Positions 23,196 through 36,980 of a stretch of 64,000 nucleotides of DNA are shown here, piece by piece. Below the pieces are notes generated by a model. It was given only the letters and a program-made list of their open reading frames with translations. It was not told the origin of the DNA and did no database searches. A program made the position numbers and the translations under genes. Source of the stretch: Oxyruncus cristatus (taxonomy: Eukaryota > Chordata > Aves > Passeriformes > Cotingidae); NCBI GenBank assembly GCA_013399855.1, contig VXAY01002816.1, positions 48,345 through 112,344 of the forward strand, in the 5' to 3' direction. Position 1 is the first letter of the stretch. Each line of letters starts with the position of its first letter.

Positions 23196-26100
23196 AAAAT
23201 ACCGAAATCCATAAATACCAGCAGCAGGCAGAAGGTTATGGACATTTGGACACGGAGGGAATTGAGATTCAAAGCCACTCTCCACAGCAGATGAATTACT
23301 ACAAATACAAAAGGTACCACTTATGAGTAACAAACACTCCTAGTTCAGATAACTGGTACATAATAGATAATACCTAAGGCCCTCTTGATAGATTAATCTG
23401 GCTCCGGGCTTCCAAACTCTGGGTATCTGAACATCTGATGGATGTACACCTTCCTTTCCCTGGATTTTGTTAAATTTTCCTTAATTATTTGCTATATGCT
23501 CAAGGAAATCAGTGAAAGTGGTTCAATCAATTTGAGTGAAGTTAGAGAGAGCTCTGTTCAACCTGTTTATTCATTTTCACAAATGCTAATGAAACAATGA
23601 TGCCATGGAGAGATGAAGTCACCTGCAATTTGATAGTTTTGGCTGCTTTCCCTTTGGAAAAGATTGATAGTGATGACAGCTAGAATTTAAATAGAGCTTT
23701 TTTTCTCCTGATTCAGTGGGGCTAAGCAATGTGTATTTTGAGTTTTTGCAAGGGCAAGAGAACCCCTTGAACAGTATTTAACTTCACTAATGATTCGTGC
23801 ACCGCGAGATACTCTTGAAGCCCGTAGACATGGAATTCAACTCTGAAAAACACCTTTGGAAAACTAGAAAAAGCTCCAAATGACAATGGAAAGCTTCTTA
23901 TCTTCCTCTCCTTGCAGTTCAATCCCGTTATCTCTGAAGTGCCGGCTCCCGCTCCACTCTGCCCTCTCCTTTTCCACCGGTACCCACAGCCCCTCCTTCC
24001 CTCCACTCATCCCTCTCCTGCTCTTGATGTCTTGGTTGCTCCCTGAACTTCACACCAGACCCTTTTTCTCAGGGAATGGGCTGGGCTGCCGTTGAAAATG
24101 ACTCTTCAAAGTCCTTTGATAAGTCCTTACCCCACTGAGATCACTGGGAAACAATGGAAGCAAGGTCTGAAAAGCAGCTGGAGAGGAGCAGGGGCGTCTC
24201 TGTGGGGACTGGCTTGGCCCCAGAAGATAGTTTTGAATTTCTCATCCATGCATAAAATCTTCTACGGGAAATAATATTTTTTTTAATGTTACACTGCACA
24301 CAGATTGGTGAAGCAACATTTAAATTTCCCCCACGACATCAATTTTGAGCAGAAAAGCTTTATCCTAAAAACCCCAAGGTTTCCTGTGGAGGTTTCGACC
24401 TCCCAGCATCTCTTTTTGAATTTGTAAGCAGAACACAAGCTGCAAGAGAGTTTCAAACTTTGAAGTTTTTTCCTGATTTCCATGCCACAGCATTAAAAAA
24501 TCCTTCTCTTTCAATTACATCTTTAAATGTGTAATATAAAGGTCACTAGCAATGTTGATCCCTTTTTATTCTGTTTTAAATGGCAGGAATTGCACAGGAA
24601 AGAATTTATAGCAAAAGCCCTCCAACTCTACCCTTTCTAAGAGAGTAAACAATGAAGGGTAATCAACTCACCACGAAGGGATGGATCCTGGCCTTGGATT
24701 TGGCCTTCAAATGTCATTATTTCCTGGGAAAAAACACAGAAACAAACAACAACAACAACAAAAAAAACAACGAACCCCCCAGAAATTTCACCTGTTTGTT
24801 TTCTTATGTGTAGTCTGATGAAACTGTCTGTTGACAGGTTCAACTTGAAAAAATGCAGCTAAGGTTTTGTTTTCCATTCCTGTGATTTTTTTTGGAGCAT
24901 TTTGCCTCTAAATTGAATTTTGGCATGTCTCTACTCCTAAGGCTCTTTTCAAAGCTCACTTTCAACCTCCAGTCAAACCAGCTGAATGAAGTTAGACTAA
25001 TGTTCTTGTCTGTAAACCTCCACAGAGATATTATATGCATGAGTCTCTGCTTTTGAACAGAACACAAGAAAGCAAGGGTTTTTCTAGAAAAGATTTTATA
25101 ACCTTCATGACATGGGCTTTAAAACAGACAGTGGATTTGCTGAGGGATTCTCTTCTCAAAACACAGATATTTATCTAGGTGGCCGATTTGAATCTTGATT
25201 CCCTTTACTCAGGATGACAAGTTAAATGTGTCTAAATAAAATTATGGTCTTAACTCCTGTGACTTTTATGTCCCTTCCTAAAGCACAGATGCAATTCTCT
25301 TCTTCCCTTATTAATAGGGGCCAGTTAATGTTGACCACAATATCAGCCTTCATGCTGGAGATAAGCCAGGGAGTATTTGCAGTCAAATGCTATATACACT
25401 AACAATGCCACCTGTAAAAATGGGAATTCACTCTGAGGTTTGACAGATATTAAGTTATGCCTACAAGCTGTGCAGTGTCTTGCTTGGCTTTTAACGTGGC
25501 AGGAGAGATGACGCTCCTTTTCATTAAGAGTCCAAACATAACCAGCTTAGCCTATTAAAATCCCTGCTGCTCTGAAACACGTTACCAGAAAGTATTTCCC
25601 TACAGAACAAAGGCTGAAAACAAAAGCAGATTCTGAGTCGGTTTGGTTTGGTTGTTTGTTTTTTTTTTTTTTCCCCCAATAGGAAAAAATGCAGCTCTTG
25701 GGAATCTAAACAGGTATTTTTTTGCATACAGGTCAAGCCCAGAGCTAAACTTTCTTCAAGTAGGTACAGTACTGCCTTCTCGGCAGTAAGTGGATGTTAT
25801 CGGCCCGGTTCGATCAGTTCTTGTGACTGTATTGTAGTGGGTTATTAGAAATGTTCTAGTCATGGTAATTTTATGTTTGTGAGACTCCTTTAAGGGACAG
25901 CCAAAAGAGAACTGAGCTGTCTTTACACTCCATTACAAAGGCTGAGCCCACCTTTCCACTGGGAACACCTGCTGTGTCCTGTCCAAGTATTGCAGGGGTT
26001 GGTGAAAGCCAGAAATTCCAATGAAGCTCAGGCTGGGCAGAAAGGAAACTCCTTCCTTTTCTCTGTCCCTGCACAGGAGGATGCCAGGCAGTTTTTGCAA

Positions 26101-29100
26101 ATTAGGTGCTTGCCCAGTTTACTGTTCATTCTGGTGCCAGCTTGAGATGAGTCAAAGATCTGAAGATTTCCAAGCTGCACCAATAATTCCTCCTGCATGA
26201 GAGTTTTCTGTATTTGTCAGTGATAACCATCCCATGGGCTGTGGCTCTCTGCTCCCTCACTGACCCTTCTCTTAGGGCTGAGCTGGGACAAACGTTGTTC
26301 ACTTTTCCTTCAGCATTAACTTTACAGGACAGCCAAGGCTAATGTAGATCTTGATGTGTTCAGCCCATGTCTCTTGTAAGTTATGGCAGCTGTTACCCCA
26401 GTAGTGGTGGCCAAGTCTCCTGGGAATGTCCCAGTACTGCTTCCTTTCTTTAGTGCCCTGACCAGAGGATGCTGATTTTTTTTTTTTTTTTTAGGAGTTT
26501 CTGTCCTTGGCACAGAAAAATTGCTGACTGTTTGGCCACTTTCTGTCTTGGTCCTTGGGTGATCTCCTGAATATTTCTTTCCAGGGTGTAAACACACCCT
26601 CTGTTAAAAAGAGTAAGTGCCTGGATACCTCAAAGCCCTCTTACAATAATAGAAATTCTAATTTCTAACAGTACAAATTAGAAATTGTCTAAATTTGTAT
26701 AATTTCAGATTTATAGACTTAATAAGGTTTATTTGCACTATTTATTTCAGTTTAGGCGGATTTCTTCACCTTAATTACAATTTAACTTGATATTCCATTG
26801 AGAATTTATTACTGTCATTTGTTGTAATAGTGTTGCTCACCCGAGGGGAAAAAAAAAAACAAACAAACCCTGGAACAAAAAAATGAAAACCCACAGTCCA
26901 CAGCTTAGAAAACTCAATGGGTGATGTACCCGACTTAATTAACTGCAGCTCTGCACTCACATCTAACCAGGTTTTGATGCCATAAAGACTGTTCTGGGAG
27001 TTCAAGTCCAAGCCTGAAGACTTTCCAGCTGCTGAGTAGTGGCTTAGTAACAAGTAGGGGGAGAGCACCCTTTGAGAATAACCTTCCTGTAAATTCTTTC
27101 TTCTTTGTTTTAGCAATTCACATTAACTGACAGCACCATTTCCTTCAGGTGTGCCACACTTTTAAGTTTGTTCCATCTTTTCATCATTGCCTTGTTCCTC
27201 CCCCCAAGTGTAGTGCCCAGGTGCTCTAAATTGAATAGCCATTCTCTGTTTTTTTTTTTTTAATGATAAACCAGCCATAATGCAAATTATCCCTTCAAAG
27301 AATGCAAAAAATCAAAGTAAAAGCACCATCTAGGGACAGCAATTGTATAACATCTTTGTTCCCTTGTAAACTGTGGCAATTCCACCCCCAATATAATTAA
27401 ATTAATTTGACTGTGCCATGTATTTACTGTAGTTAATTTCAGCATAGATTTATATAACCTCTTCCACTCTCGTTAGGAATTATATATTTGTAAATATAAA
27501 TCAATGCCAATCAAGGGCAGCAAATTATTGCTGATTGATGCCTTAAAAAAAAAAAATTCTCAGGGCACAAAAAAAAGGAAAAAAAAAAATAATACCCTGC
27601 AGTTTGTGATAGGAGAGTATGTGCTCAGCATCATAGTTGTTTCCTTAGAAACAGGGAATCACATGATGCCCAGTGCCAGTGGAGCATGCTCAGTGCATAA
27701 ATAAATCAGGCTAATTTCCCTCCTTTTGTTCTGAAATCCACCCCAGATTTCCTGCTGTCAAGGGAAAGGCACTGAAAGCGCCTCAATTTGCCTCACATGG
27801 AAAAGCACAGCCCAGGTGATTGGCAGTGCTGGGGCTTGGTGGGGCTAAAGTCTTGCTTAACGGGGAACAAAATAACATGCACTTTTTCCTGGGGGAAAGC
27901 TCAGCCTCCCCTGCGTGTAGACTTTCAAAAGAAATCTCAGCAAAATTAATTTCACCCATTTGGAAGGGAAAAATCCCCCAAATGACAGATCACAGCAGCG
28001 AGCTCATGTCTCCCAAGGCAGATAAACTTGAGTTCTCCCCCACCGTTTCAATCCTGTTTGTGAGCTGCTGCTTTTCCCTGTTTATAGCCTCGCTGTTCTG
28101 ACAGCACCTTAGTCGAAATAAGAAAAAAACCCAGCCATTAGATGAGGAAAAACTCACAAAATAAAGTGCTCTGTCCTAGTAGGATTTTTTTAGTCTGTTT
28201 TTAGAAAGGAAGTCGTTGCTTTAAGATGGAAAAAGAATCTGATCTCTGTACTGCAGCTCTGTTGGTTGGCATTTGTACCTAACAGTGTGTCTTGAATACA
28301 TGATGAGCCATTCACAGACACCCACAAGCTGATGGAGTTTGAATCTGAATTTATTCAAGTCCATACTCAATCTCATTTCCCTAAAGAATAAGACCTCTGT
28401 TGGAGCTCACTTGAATCACACTTGTTTTTCACGGCTAAACAGAGGTAGGTGTTTTGGATGTTTTTTTCAGAAATGGCCAAAACTTGGACCCCATATATAT
28501 ATTTGGTTTTATATAAGCACACATGTATAAATATATTTCTACTTAAAACCCCCAACACAGGACTGAGGTTAAAATTTCTTTGCCCCTGGTTCATAACTAG
28601 TGATGTTGCTGGATAGAGTTTTCATGACTCAACATTTCCATACCTTATGCTTGGATCATAATAAGGGAAATAAGGAGGAGCTCCTGAAAAGGTTTTGTTT
28701 TACTTGACAAATAATTATTCTTTTTCTTGATTTTTTTTTTTCCTCCTTGTTTAGCTCCTCCTTGAAGCTTAAAAGGTTGTGCTCTGCAAGTGCAGGCAAA
28801 GTGCATCATTTTAGAGATCAAATAGACATCAGAAGTAATTGGGGAAAACTGAGTGTCTTTCTTCCTGTCCCCAGTAACCAAACCATGAGGGCTTTCATAT
28901 TCAAAGGCTATTGAACAGCTGAGAAAGAGGAAAAACTGGGATGTTTAGTATTGTACGAAGGCCACAAAGGAGGGAGTTGCAGGAAGGTTGCAAGGTTCAG
29001 GGTACGGACAATCCACCCGATGGCGATGGAATTGCTCCACGGGGTGCCAGTTTTTTGGTACAAGTTAGAGCCACTGCTGTTCTTTACAGCACAGCCAGCT

Positions 29101-31570
29101 GTCCCTGTAAGCTGGGGAGCACCAGGAGCTGCCAGCACAGGGAGCAGTTCCTTTCCTTGTCTGACATTGTATTCCCAAATTCACGAGCTGGACTGCTCGT
29201 TGCTGGGCCAAGGCAACATCCAGATGGAATCAACGGGAGAAAATGGGTTTAGGTTTGTCACACCCACCAACCACAAAAAGTCCTTGACAAACACAGTCTT
29301 TTAATAGCCCGTGTAGGCCTTTCTGTTGTGTGTTCCGTGGTTCTGTAGTTCTGCTCCATAAGCTGTGGAGCTGTGTCTCCATAGGCCGTGTCTCCATCAA
29401 AATCCATGCTGCTGGTTTTTTAACCGAAAGTACAGGAACCTAAAGACGTGATTCAGTTATTCTGCAGAGCCTGACAACAGCTAAATGTGTGCTAGAAACA
29501 CTTTTATGTTCTCAAGAACCATCATGACTCTCTGCATATCCTTTACTGACCACCAAAACTCAAAAAACATCCCAAAAGAATAAAATGGAGCTAGAAGAAG
29601 CACTTTAGAGGCAATGGTAACGTTTGTAAGAAAATAAGAATTGTTCTAACACTCTTTTTTTCCTGCATTTCATAATTTTAGAAATATTGAGTAAGAGAAG
29701 AATAGTTTATTCATCATAGATGTGACTGGAATGGTGGAAATGGTCTCTTGTGTCTACCACCACAACCTCCTGTGGCAGCTGCTGTGATTTATACTTTTTC
29801 TGGTCATAGATGCTGAGAGAAGAAACCTCCAGAATTCTCTCTGCTGGAGTGGTCTCATGTTGCATAAAACACTTCCCACTAGCTTGGACACGAACAAGCG
29901 TAGAAAGACCTTCCAGCCTTTCTGGCTGGATTTTCTCCTGGGAGATTTTTGTCTGATTTTTGACCCTAAATGTAGTGCATGTCTGTTTGTGCAAAGTACA
30001 GTTATATGAATGACTGACCTGGAGCATCCTTTTTATCTCCCCAGATAGAGGGACTTGCAGCTGTCCTTGGCAACTTCTGTAAATGCTATGAAGGGAGCCC
30101 ATAATTCCCTTAATGTCCTTATTTGCCATTCTTCAAAAATATTTTATTGACATGAACTATGTAGGTTCAACACCAGCTCTTTTTAAATATTTTCTTTTCC
30201 CAGTGAGGAGCTGGATGTTTTTATTTGGTTTGTTCTGTCTGTTCATTTCCACAAGTAAAAACAAAAATAGAACAAATAAAAAATTACTGCTCTAGTTGAA
30301 CAATCCCATAACTTTGGGAACAATTACAATTCCTGTTTTAAAAAATGGCCATTTGTGAGTCTGCAGAGCTCAAAAGGCTCGGCTGCTTCTGCAGCTGATT
30401 TGCAGTTCCATTTCCTATCTAGTTTTTATGGTTTGCTCCATAGCTAATTACATTGTTCTATTCTATCTGTGCTGACACCCATAATCTTACAAAAAACCAT
30501 TTTCAATTTAAAGTTGTCATCAGCGATGGAAACTTGAATTGCACATGTTGGAGGGCTGTGATCTTCAATACATCAAAGTGAAAGAAAAGGAAAATCAGAC
30601 ACATTGTTTAAAATAAGCAACACAACAGTTTGGTTAATGGAATGGCTACAGGCTTCTGTCAATGAGGTTTAGCAATAGCTGCAGTTAATTTAAGTTTTGT
30701 CTTGGCACAAGATAATTCATCCAATTGAATAATCAAATGTTTTCAGTTTTCAAATAACAGTTTGGTCTTTTGGGCTTTTTCAATCAAGTGTTCAAGAAGA
30801 ATATTCATCTCTTAGAGCTAAGTGACTTTTTTTTTTTTTTTTAATTTAAACTTGGTCTTATCCAAAGGAGGTGGTCTTGCACCAAGTAACAGCGGAACTA
30901 ACACTTGCATTATACTTTAAAATTAAGTATACTTTGTGCAATTCAATTTCATTTTTGCAACATATTTATTTCTCTAAGTTGTCCCAACTTACCAATGCTC
31001 TGAAGACAGCCCTTCTTATAGTTCTGATGTGGGTTTAAATCTGAACCCAAGACTATTTAACATATTTAACTAGGCTTTATTCCCTTTTCAAAGCAAATGA
31101 GAGCAGTACTTTTCCTTGTAAATCATCTTGAAATACAGTGAGAAAAAGCCTCTGGAGTGGCAAAAAAGTTGTGTGACTAAACGGTGGCAAATTGAACTGC
31201 TCCTCCTTGGCTACAGGTGCCACCAAGCTCAGTTCTGACAGGGCCAGACCTGCTCAGTGTGGGACTGGATTCATCAATATCTAAGTCAAAATAACTTTCC
31301 AGGACTAGAACTTCTCTCACGTTCAGACTCCCCATTGTAGGAGCAATTCTGGCAAACATCTGAAATGTTTCTTTCTGTTGCTTGTCACTGACAAACCATT
31401 CAAAACCAAAAAGAGTGGGAATCATAAGTAGCTTACATGTGGTTTGATTAATTTCATGAAGTATGGAAATAAATGAAAAACCTCTCCATTTGAATGATTC
31501 AGAGTGGAATTTTATGGCAAGAGTATCTCTGTTTAAATCCCACCTGCAAGTGTTCCAGAGTCACCTTCTG
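23196..31570. other. Intergenic DNA without recognisable genes
   Basis: Mostly AT-rich single-copy-looking sequence. A pyrimidine-rich, GC-richer patch at 23885-24070 has an acceptor-like site. An (AAC)n tract lies near 24741-24770. Minus-strand open frames at 29707-30129 (140 codons) and 31177-31425 (82 codons) have balanced composition but no recognised family. Confidence 0.5.
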
Positions 31571-31645
31571 TAGGTGATGCTGCCTAGACAGTGGGGTTGG
31601 AATAGATGATCTCCAGAGGTCCCTTCCAACCCTGTGATTCTGTGG
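31571..31645 (+). mobile_element. CR1 LINE 3' fragment
   Basis: GTGGGGTTGGAATAGATGATC, CTCCAGAGGTCCCTTCCAAC and CCTGTGATTCTGTG form a clear CR1 3' end in plus orientation. The body is lost. Confidence 0.85.
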
Positions 31646-34600
31646 AAAAATAGACACAAGAGGCAGAATCAAGATTAAACTTGTGGCTTGCAAATTTAGG
31701 AATACAGCCCCCAAATATTTATACCATCAAGCTCAAAACCTAATGTGCAAAAAGAAATAGTACACATTTCTTTAATGATGAAATTGTATTTTCTTGAAGT
31801 ATTACGCCCAAATCAAAAAGCACAAGTTCTTATGGAGTGTAATAACTCTTGGTGCCCTCTCTTTGACACCTCTGCCTCTCCACTCCATGGAAAACAGTTT
31901 TGAAAATTGTTTTCTCATTTGTTGTGCTGCTCAGTCACCTCTAAATCCTGCAGAGCAGCACTGTATGAAATGCAGGGCCCAAACCTGTGACCATCTCTGG
32001 AAATGGTACAAATCTGCCTCAGTTTATGAATAAATCCTCTGCTCCACTTGAGATATACTTCCCTTTTGCTCATCTTCTCTTCAGACTTTTGCTTCTGTAG
32101 ATCTTACTTTCCATTGTTCAGGTATTTTTTGTATTTCTCTATTTTACTGAATAATGATTTTAATGAATGTTCAGACTAAGGTAAGAATTTGGGATCAGGA
32201 CTAGCAAAAAATAACCTTGACAGATCAGGTCATCAAATACTGTGGAAAAAAAAAGTGAAAAAACAGGAGGACATCTGTGTATGTACTTGAAAAAAGATTT
32301 TCCTGCCCGAAATATGTTTTAACTCTACTTCACATAGACACTTAATCTTTCTCTTATCCTTGGTCTTTTTCAGTTGGTCAGGTCTTCTTTCCTTTCAAAA
32401 ATATTATACAGAAACTTAATACTACATAAAAGGGATATGTTATTGAAAAGCGAAATTTGAGTTTGCAAAAAACCACACTCAAATGGCACAACTTGCCAGT
32501 GACTTATTACCCAATCTGTGACAAATTCATGAAGTTCTACCTCTCTTACCCTTGCATGTTTTAACTGGACTAGAATTCTTTTCCTGAAGCTGGTCTATAA
32601 CTCAACCACCACTTATTCACTTCCATGCAGTAATTGCCAGGCAAAATATATCCACTTGGGATGTCAGAATAAACTATCATCCTCTGGCCCACAAAAATCT
32701 ATTATTTCAACATTTCACAGTATAAATATAACATTCAAGTAACAAACTTGAGGGAGGACTGTTTTCCCTCTTGGGAAACTTCCAGATCTATTTTTGGGAC
32801 GAATTATAATTTTGTCTTGGTGCTTGCCTAGACTTGCTCCTGATATGGTTGACTGAGGTCCTGTGCAGATGGTAAAGGCCACCATCAGAGTAGTGTATTT
32901 TGTTGGCATGACCCTATTGTGCTTCAAGTTAATATGCAGTTACATTTTAAAGTATTATAAAGTAATTTGCAACTCTGAGTTCTTACCAGCACCCTACAAA
33001 TCGATAACAATTGCATTTCCAGTGGTATTCTCATCACTAGTTACCGCTCTTATTCCAATACAAATTGTAATAATTAGGATTTAGGCACATGACATAAATT
33101 GTCACTGGTATTTGGCAGGTTTGTGCTACTGAGCAGGTGCTGCTGCATAATCACAGCTCTGAAATGCCAGGCTCTAGTAGCCCTGTTTTCACAAGCACAC
33201 CAGTGGAAGGTGCTGCCTTATCCAGACCTGTAAAGTATTGACCATTTCTTAAATGAATGCTCATTTATAAATATTACAGAATATTTTACCTGATTATCAC
33301 AGTGCAAGCATGAACTGGGTTCTTGTATTTTGCAATTTAATATGAATTTTAACAGAATGAGAACTCTGAAGACCTTCCCAAACAAGAACAACCACTTCTG
33401 CCACCACCGTCTCAAAACGTTTCTGACAACACTCGCCCCCCATTTACTGACCCCTACACCTAATACATCTGGGTTTAGAGCCAAAAGAATGGAAAATATT
33501 AATAATTTGCTTTGTTTGAATTAGCTTCCCATTCAGGGGAAATAGAGACAGAGTAACGGCATAGTTGATAATTTAGGGATGGCAAGTGCAAAAACCCTGA
33601 GCACAGCTCTGGGTCACCCTCGTGTGCCAGCTCTCCAAAGTGTTGCTGAGTGGCACCAATGGCCCTGTTCTGATCCAACACTGTTTCTGTTCTTCCTGTG
33701 GCCTCTTCTTCCGCCTGCTGCTGTTCCACTTGAGTGCTGTGCAGAGCAAGTGCCCCCTGCAGCAGGAAAACTCAGCCTCCTTGCCATTCCCATAACGGCA
33801 GACACTCAGTGCCCGGGTTTCCCAGCGGAGGTGCTGATCACCTCACCTCTTCTTCTGCCTTTACTATTATCTATGTTTCTCATATAGATGGGACTTATTA
33901 ATGATAAAATACAACTTTTCAGCTGCAGGGTCTCCTTTATGGCTCTAAAAACTGAAGCATAGAGAGCAAAATCATAAGTCCAGAGAGTTCTCAAAACGAG
34001 TTGCAGCCCTTGAGGCATGATGTCCTTTGGATTTTGATTTGGCAGGCTACCTGCCTTCTGGGTGGTCTTAGGATCTCCAAGTCCTCTGGTAAGTGAATGG
34101 ACTTTTTTTCCAAAGCAACTGGCCATATCCTCTTCTTTTAAAGTTATTCAGCCACTTAGTCCTTTCAGTTTCACTCAGGAACTCTATTCTAGAGAGACTT
34201 TTGGTGGTTCTTAATTCAGATGGACAGAAAGTTTCTAGTAACACTGCATTATGCAAAATCTTCAACAAATACAGAGGGGAGGAACAAGTTAAATATGTTG
34301 GTAGAGGAAGAAGGATGCTTTTTAAAAGTCTCTGGCCTGAGCTCAACGGAAGTTTCAATTCTTACACACTCTGCCTCTTAACTGCACCTCTGAAATATTT
34401 ATTTTATGCTTCGCTTGCATAGCTCCATCTCTTAAACAAGGGAGATGTTAAAGCACTGATGTGTTTATTCTGGCTCTGTCGTGTGCTTACAGGGAGATAA
34501 GAAACATCACATAAGTGTGTCATTTTAGCAAGGGATATTTAACAGGGAGACATGTCCTGTGGTGAACCTGCCGGGGGAATTGAGGAGGATTAGGAGCAGA

Positions 34601-36544
34601 GGGGAACCAAGTCTTGGCAGGTGGTGGTGGGTACAAGCAAACCAACAAAATGCTTGACCAGACTTCCCAACGTGCAGATTTCATTTCTCTTCAAAGTGGA
34701 CAGGATCTGCAACACAGATGGAGCAGCAAGGGAGGTGACAGCTTGGAAGTATTTGCGTCCTACGGCCCTCCTGTCCAGAAAAAAAAAATGGTGGAGAAAA
34801 CTCCTATTTGGTCATATAAGAAAAAAACTCCAAGGTTTTTACCCTTTAAGAAGAAACCCCTGAAAACACGTCGGTGTTCCCGGCCTTTTCGAGACCCTCT
34901 TTGCAAAGCCCTAATTCCAGCTTCTAAATAGGGTAAAAATGGAACTAATTTCTGCTGGAAACATGAAACACTGAGGCCAGGTTACTATTAGTATTTTCCC
35001 TGTTTCTACAGATGTTATATATTTAGTAATCTAGCTGTGTTCTGAGAAATCAGAGTGTATCTTAGAAAGAACACCATAGTTGACCCTTTCAGAGAATTTT
35101 TTAAAGTTATGATATAAATTCTAAAATCACAGGAAGCAGTCCCCCTTTCCACTGTCACTCTAGGCTGTGCAGCACATTCCTGGGACTAGAGAAAATGTTT
35201 TCTCAACATTTCTTTAAAAAAATTCTGCCAACAATCACTGAAACCTTTAAAAATATCACCAAACACCTTCTTTGCATCACATTCTGATCACAGCAGAAAA
35301 GCACTTGACAGTGTACAGTGGTGGGATCATGGCACTGTGTTTTTAAATGGTTTAATTATAATTCCTGCACTGAGTCTTAATATACCATCTTTAGGTAATA
35401 GAAAGCAATGACCTTCTAACAAATTCTTTAGGTGTAAATTAGTTTAATTCTTCATTTTCTATTGAACCTAGATGTGTATTAAGACAGTGGTTAAATGTGG
35501 AAATCAAGAATACCACAGCAAATAATCAATGGGAATGATTAGACCTCTGAATGTATGTGTTCAGCCTGACTCTAATCTACCTCATTTATGGTTTAATGCA
35601 CCCACTAATTACCCTGCTTGGAGGATATTTATAGTGTAATTAAAACCTGAAGATGGTTCAACAGAAAAAAAGAAACCAAAACCAAACGAACAAACAGGTT
35701 CCCAAGTAATGTTCTCTATTATATTTTTAATTTTCTCATTTGCACTAAAATCCATTGTCTGGCTGCAAACTGTTAGGTCATCCTAAAACTTATTTATTAA
35801 TTTTGTGAACAACTCAGCTATGAAGGATTTCACTGTAATCATTGTGTATCATAAACTGTAGCATCTGGAGTTCAATTCTGGAGAACAGGTTCATACTACA
35901 AATGCATTTTTTTATCCTGAGACATGTATGATTCTGATTTTTTTTTTTTCCCTACCAAACCCAAATAACTACTAAAAGTTTACCTATGGCCGTACTTACA
36001 ACATTTTCAAGTTTTCTCTCTCCCCCAGAAGAGGACCCACATATTCAGATAAAGCTAAAATAATTCCATTTCGCTCCCCGCCTTTCAATATTTTTGACTG
36101 ATTGACAGGCACCAGTCATTTGGATCTCACGATTCTAAAAAAGAAATAGATATTCTGAAGAAGAACTACTCCAGTTACCTAACAAATAATTTGAAATACA
36201 CAGAGGCCTAATCAAGTACTATGATGACCTGAATTATTATTATTATTACCCCCAAAAGATGCCTGTCATGTTAAAAGTCTATTGCCCTGTAAGGAATACC
36301 TGTTCTATTTAATACCCTCTCAAATGGCTGCTAAATGAAATGAGGATCACTACAGGAAAAGTATTAAACAGTCCAAGTGTTTCAGGAACCAGCGCCTTGC
36401 CCAGTTTACGATACATAACCTCGTTAAACTTTAAAAAAAAAAAAAAAAAGGCATTTTGTGGATTTTAGAACGGAAAATTTAATGAAATTTTGGTTTATGC
36501 ATAATGGTTTCTGAATAGCCTGACTGTTGAGTTCCTGAGAAGGG
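31646..36544. other. Intergenic DNA without recognisable genes
   Basis: Open frames of 90-110 codons overlap on both strands between 33.5 and 35 kb. None matches a family I know. A short ATT repeat is at 36232-36248 and an A-rich run at 36432-36449. Confidence 0.5.
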
Positions 36545-36980
36545 TGACACTGGGGAAGGGGCTGGAGCACAGGTCTGATGAGGAGCAGCTGAGGGAGCTG
36601 GGGGGGCTCAGCCTGGAAAAAAAGGAGGCTCAGGAGGGACCTTCTGGCTCTCCACAACTCCCTGACAGGAGGGGGGAGCCAGGGTGGGGGATGTCAGGCT
36701 CTGCTCCCAGGAACCAGGAGGAGAGGGAACGGCCTCAGGCTGTGCCAGGGGAGATTTAGACTGGATATCAGGAGGAAATTCTTCATGGAAAGGATTACTG
36801 AATTTTGGCAGGGGCTGCCCAGGGAGGTGGTGGAGTCCCCAGCCCTGGAGGTGTCCAAGGCAGAACAGGACGTGGCACTCAGTGCTCTGGGCTGGGGGAC
36901 AAGGTGGGCATCAGGCACAGGTTGGACGCGATGGGCTGGGAGGACTTTTCCAACCTAAATGATTCTGTGATTCTTTGAGT
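36545..36980 (+). mobile_element. CR1 LINE 3' fragment, the longest in the window
   Basis: About 435 bases follow the CR1 3' region in order: GGGGCTGGAGCACAGG, GAGGAGCAGCTGAGGGAGCT, a GGCTCAGCCTGG block, CAGGGGAGATTTAGACTGGA, GGGGCTGCCCAGGGAGGTGG, GTGGCACTCAGTGCTCTGGG and CTTTTCCAACCTAAATGATT with a terminal GATTCTGTGATTCTT. It is 5'-truncated, as is usual for CR1. Open frames across it on both strands are not coding. Confidence 0.95.

Noticed and set aside
28941..29304. Overlapping open frames of 76-117 codons on both strands, considered as a retroviral fragment
   Set aside because: Some phrasing looked retroelement-like, but no catalytic or structural motif could be identified and no paired terminal repeats were seen.
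36544..36759. Open frames within the 36.5 kb CR1 copy, on both strands
   Set aside because: They cover the CR1 3' region, which is non-coding at this end of the element.
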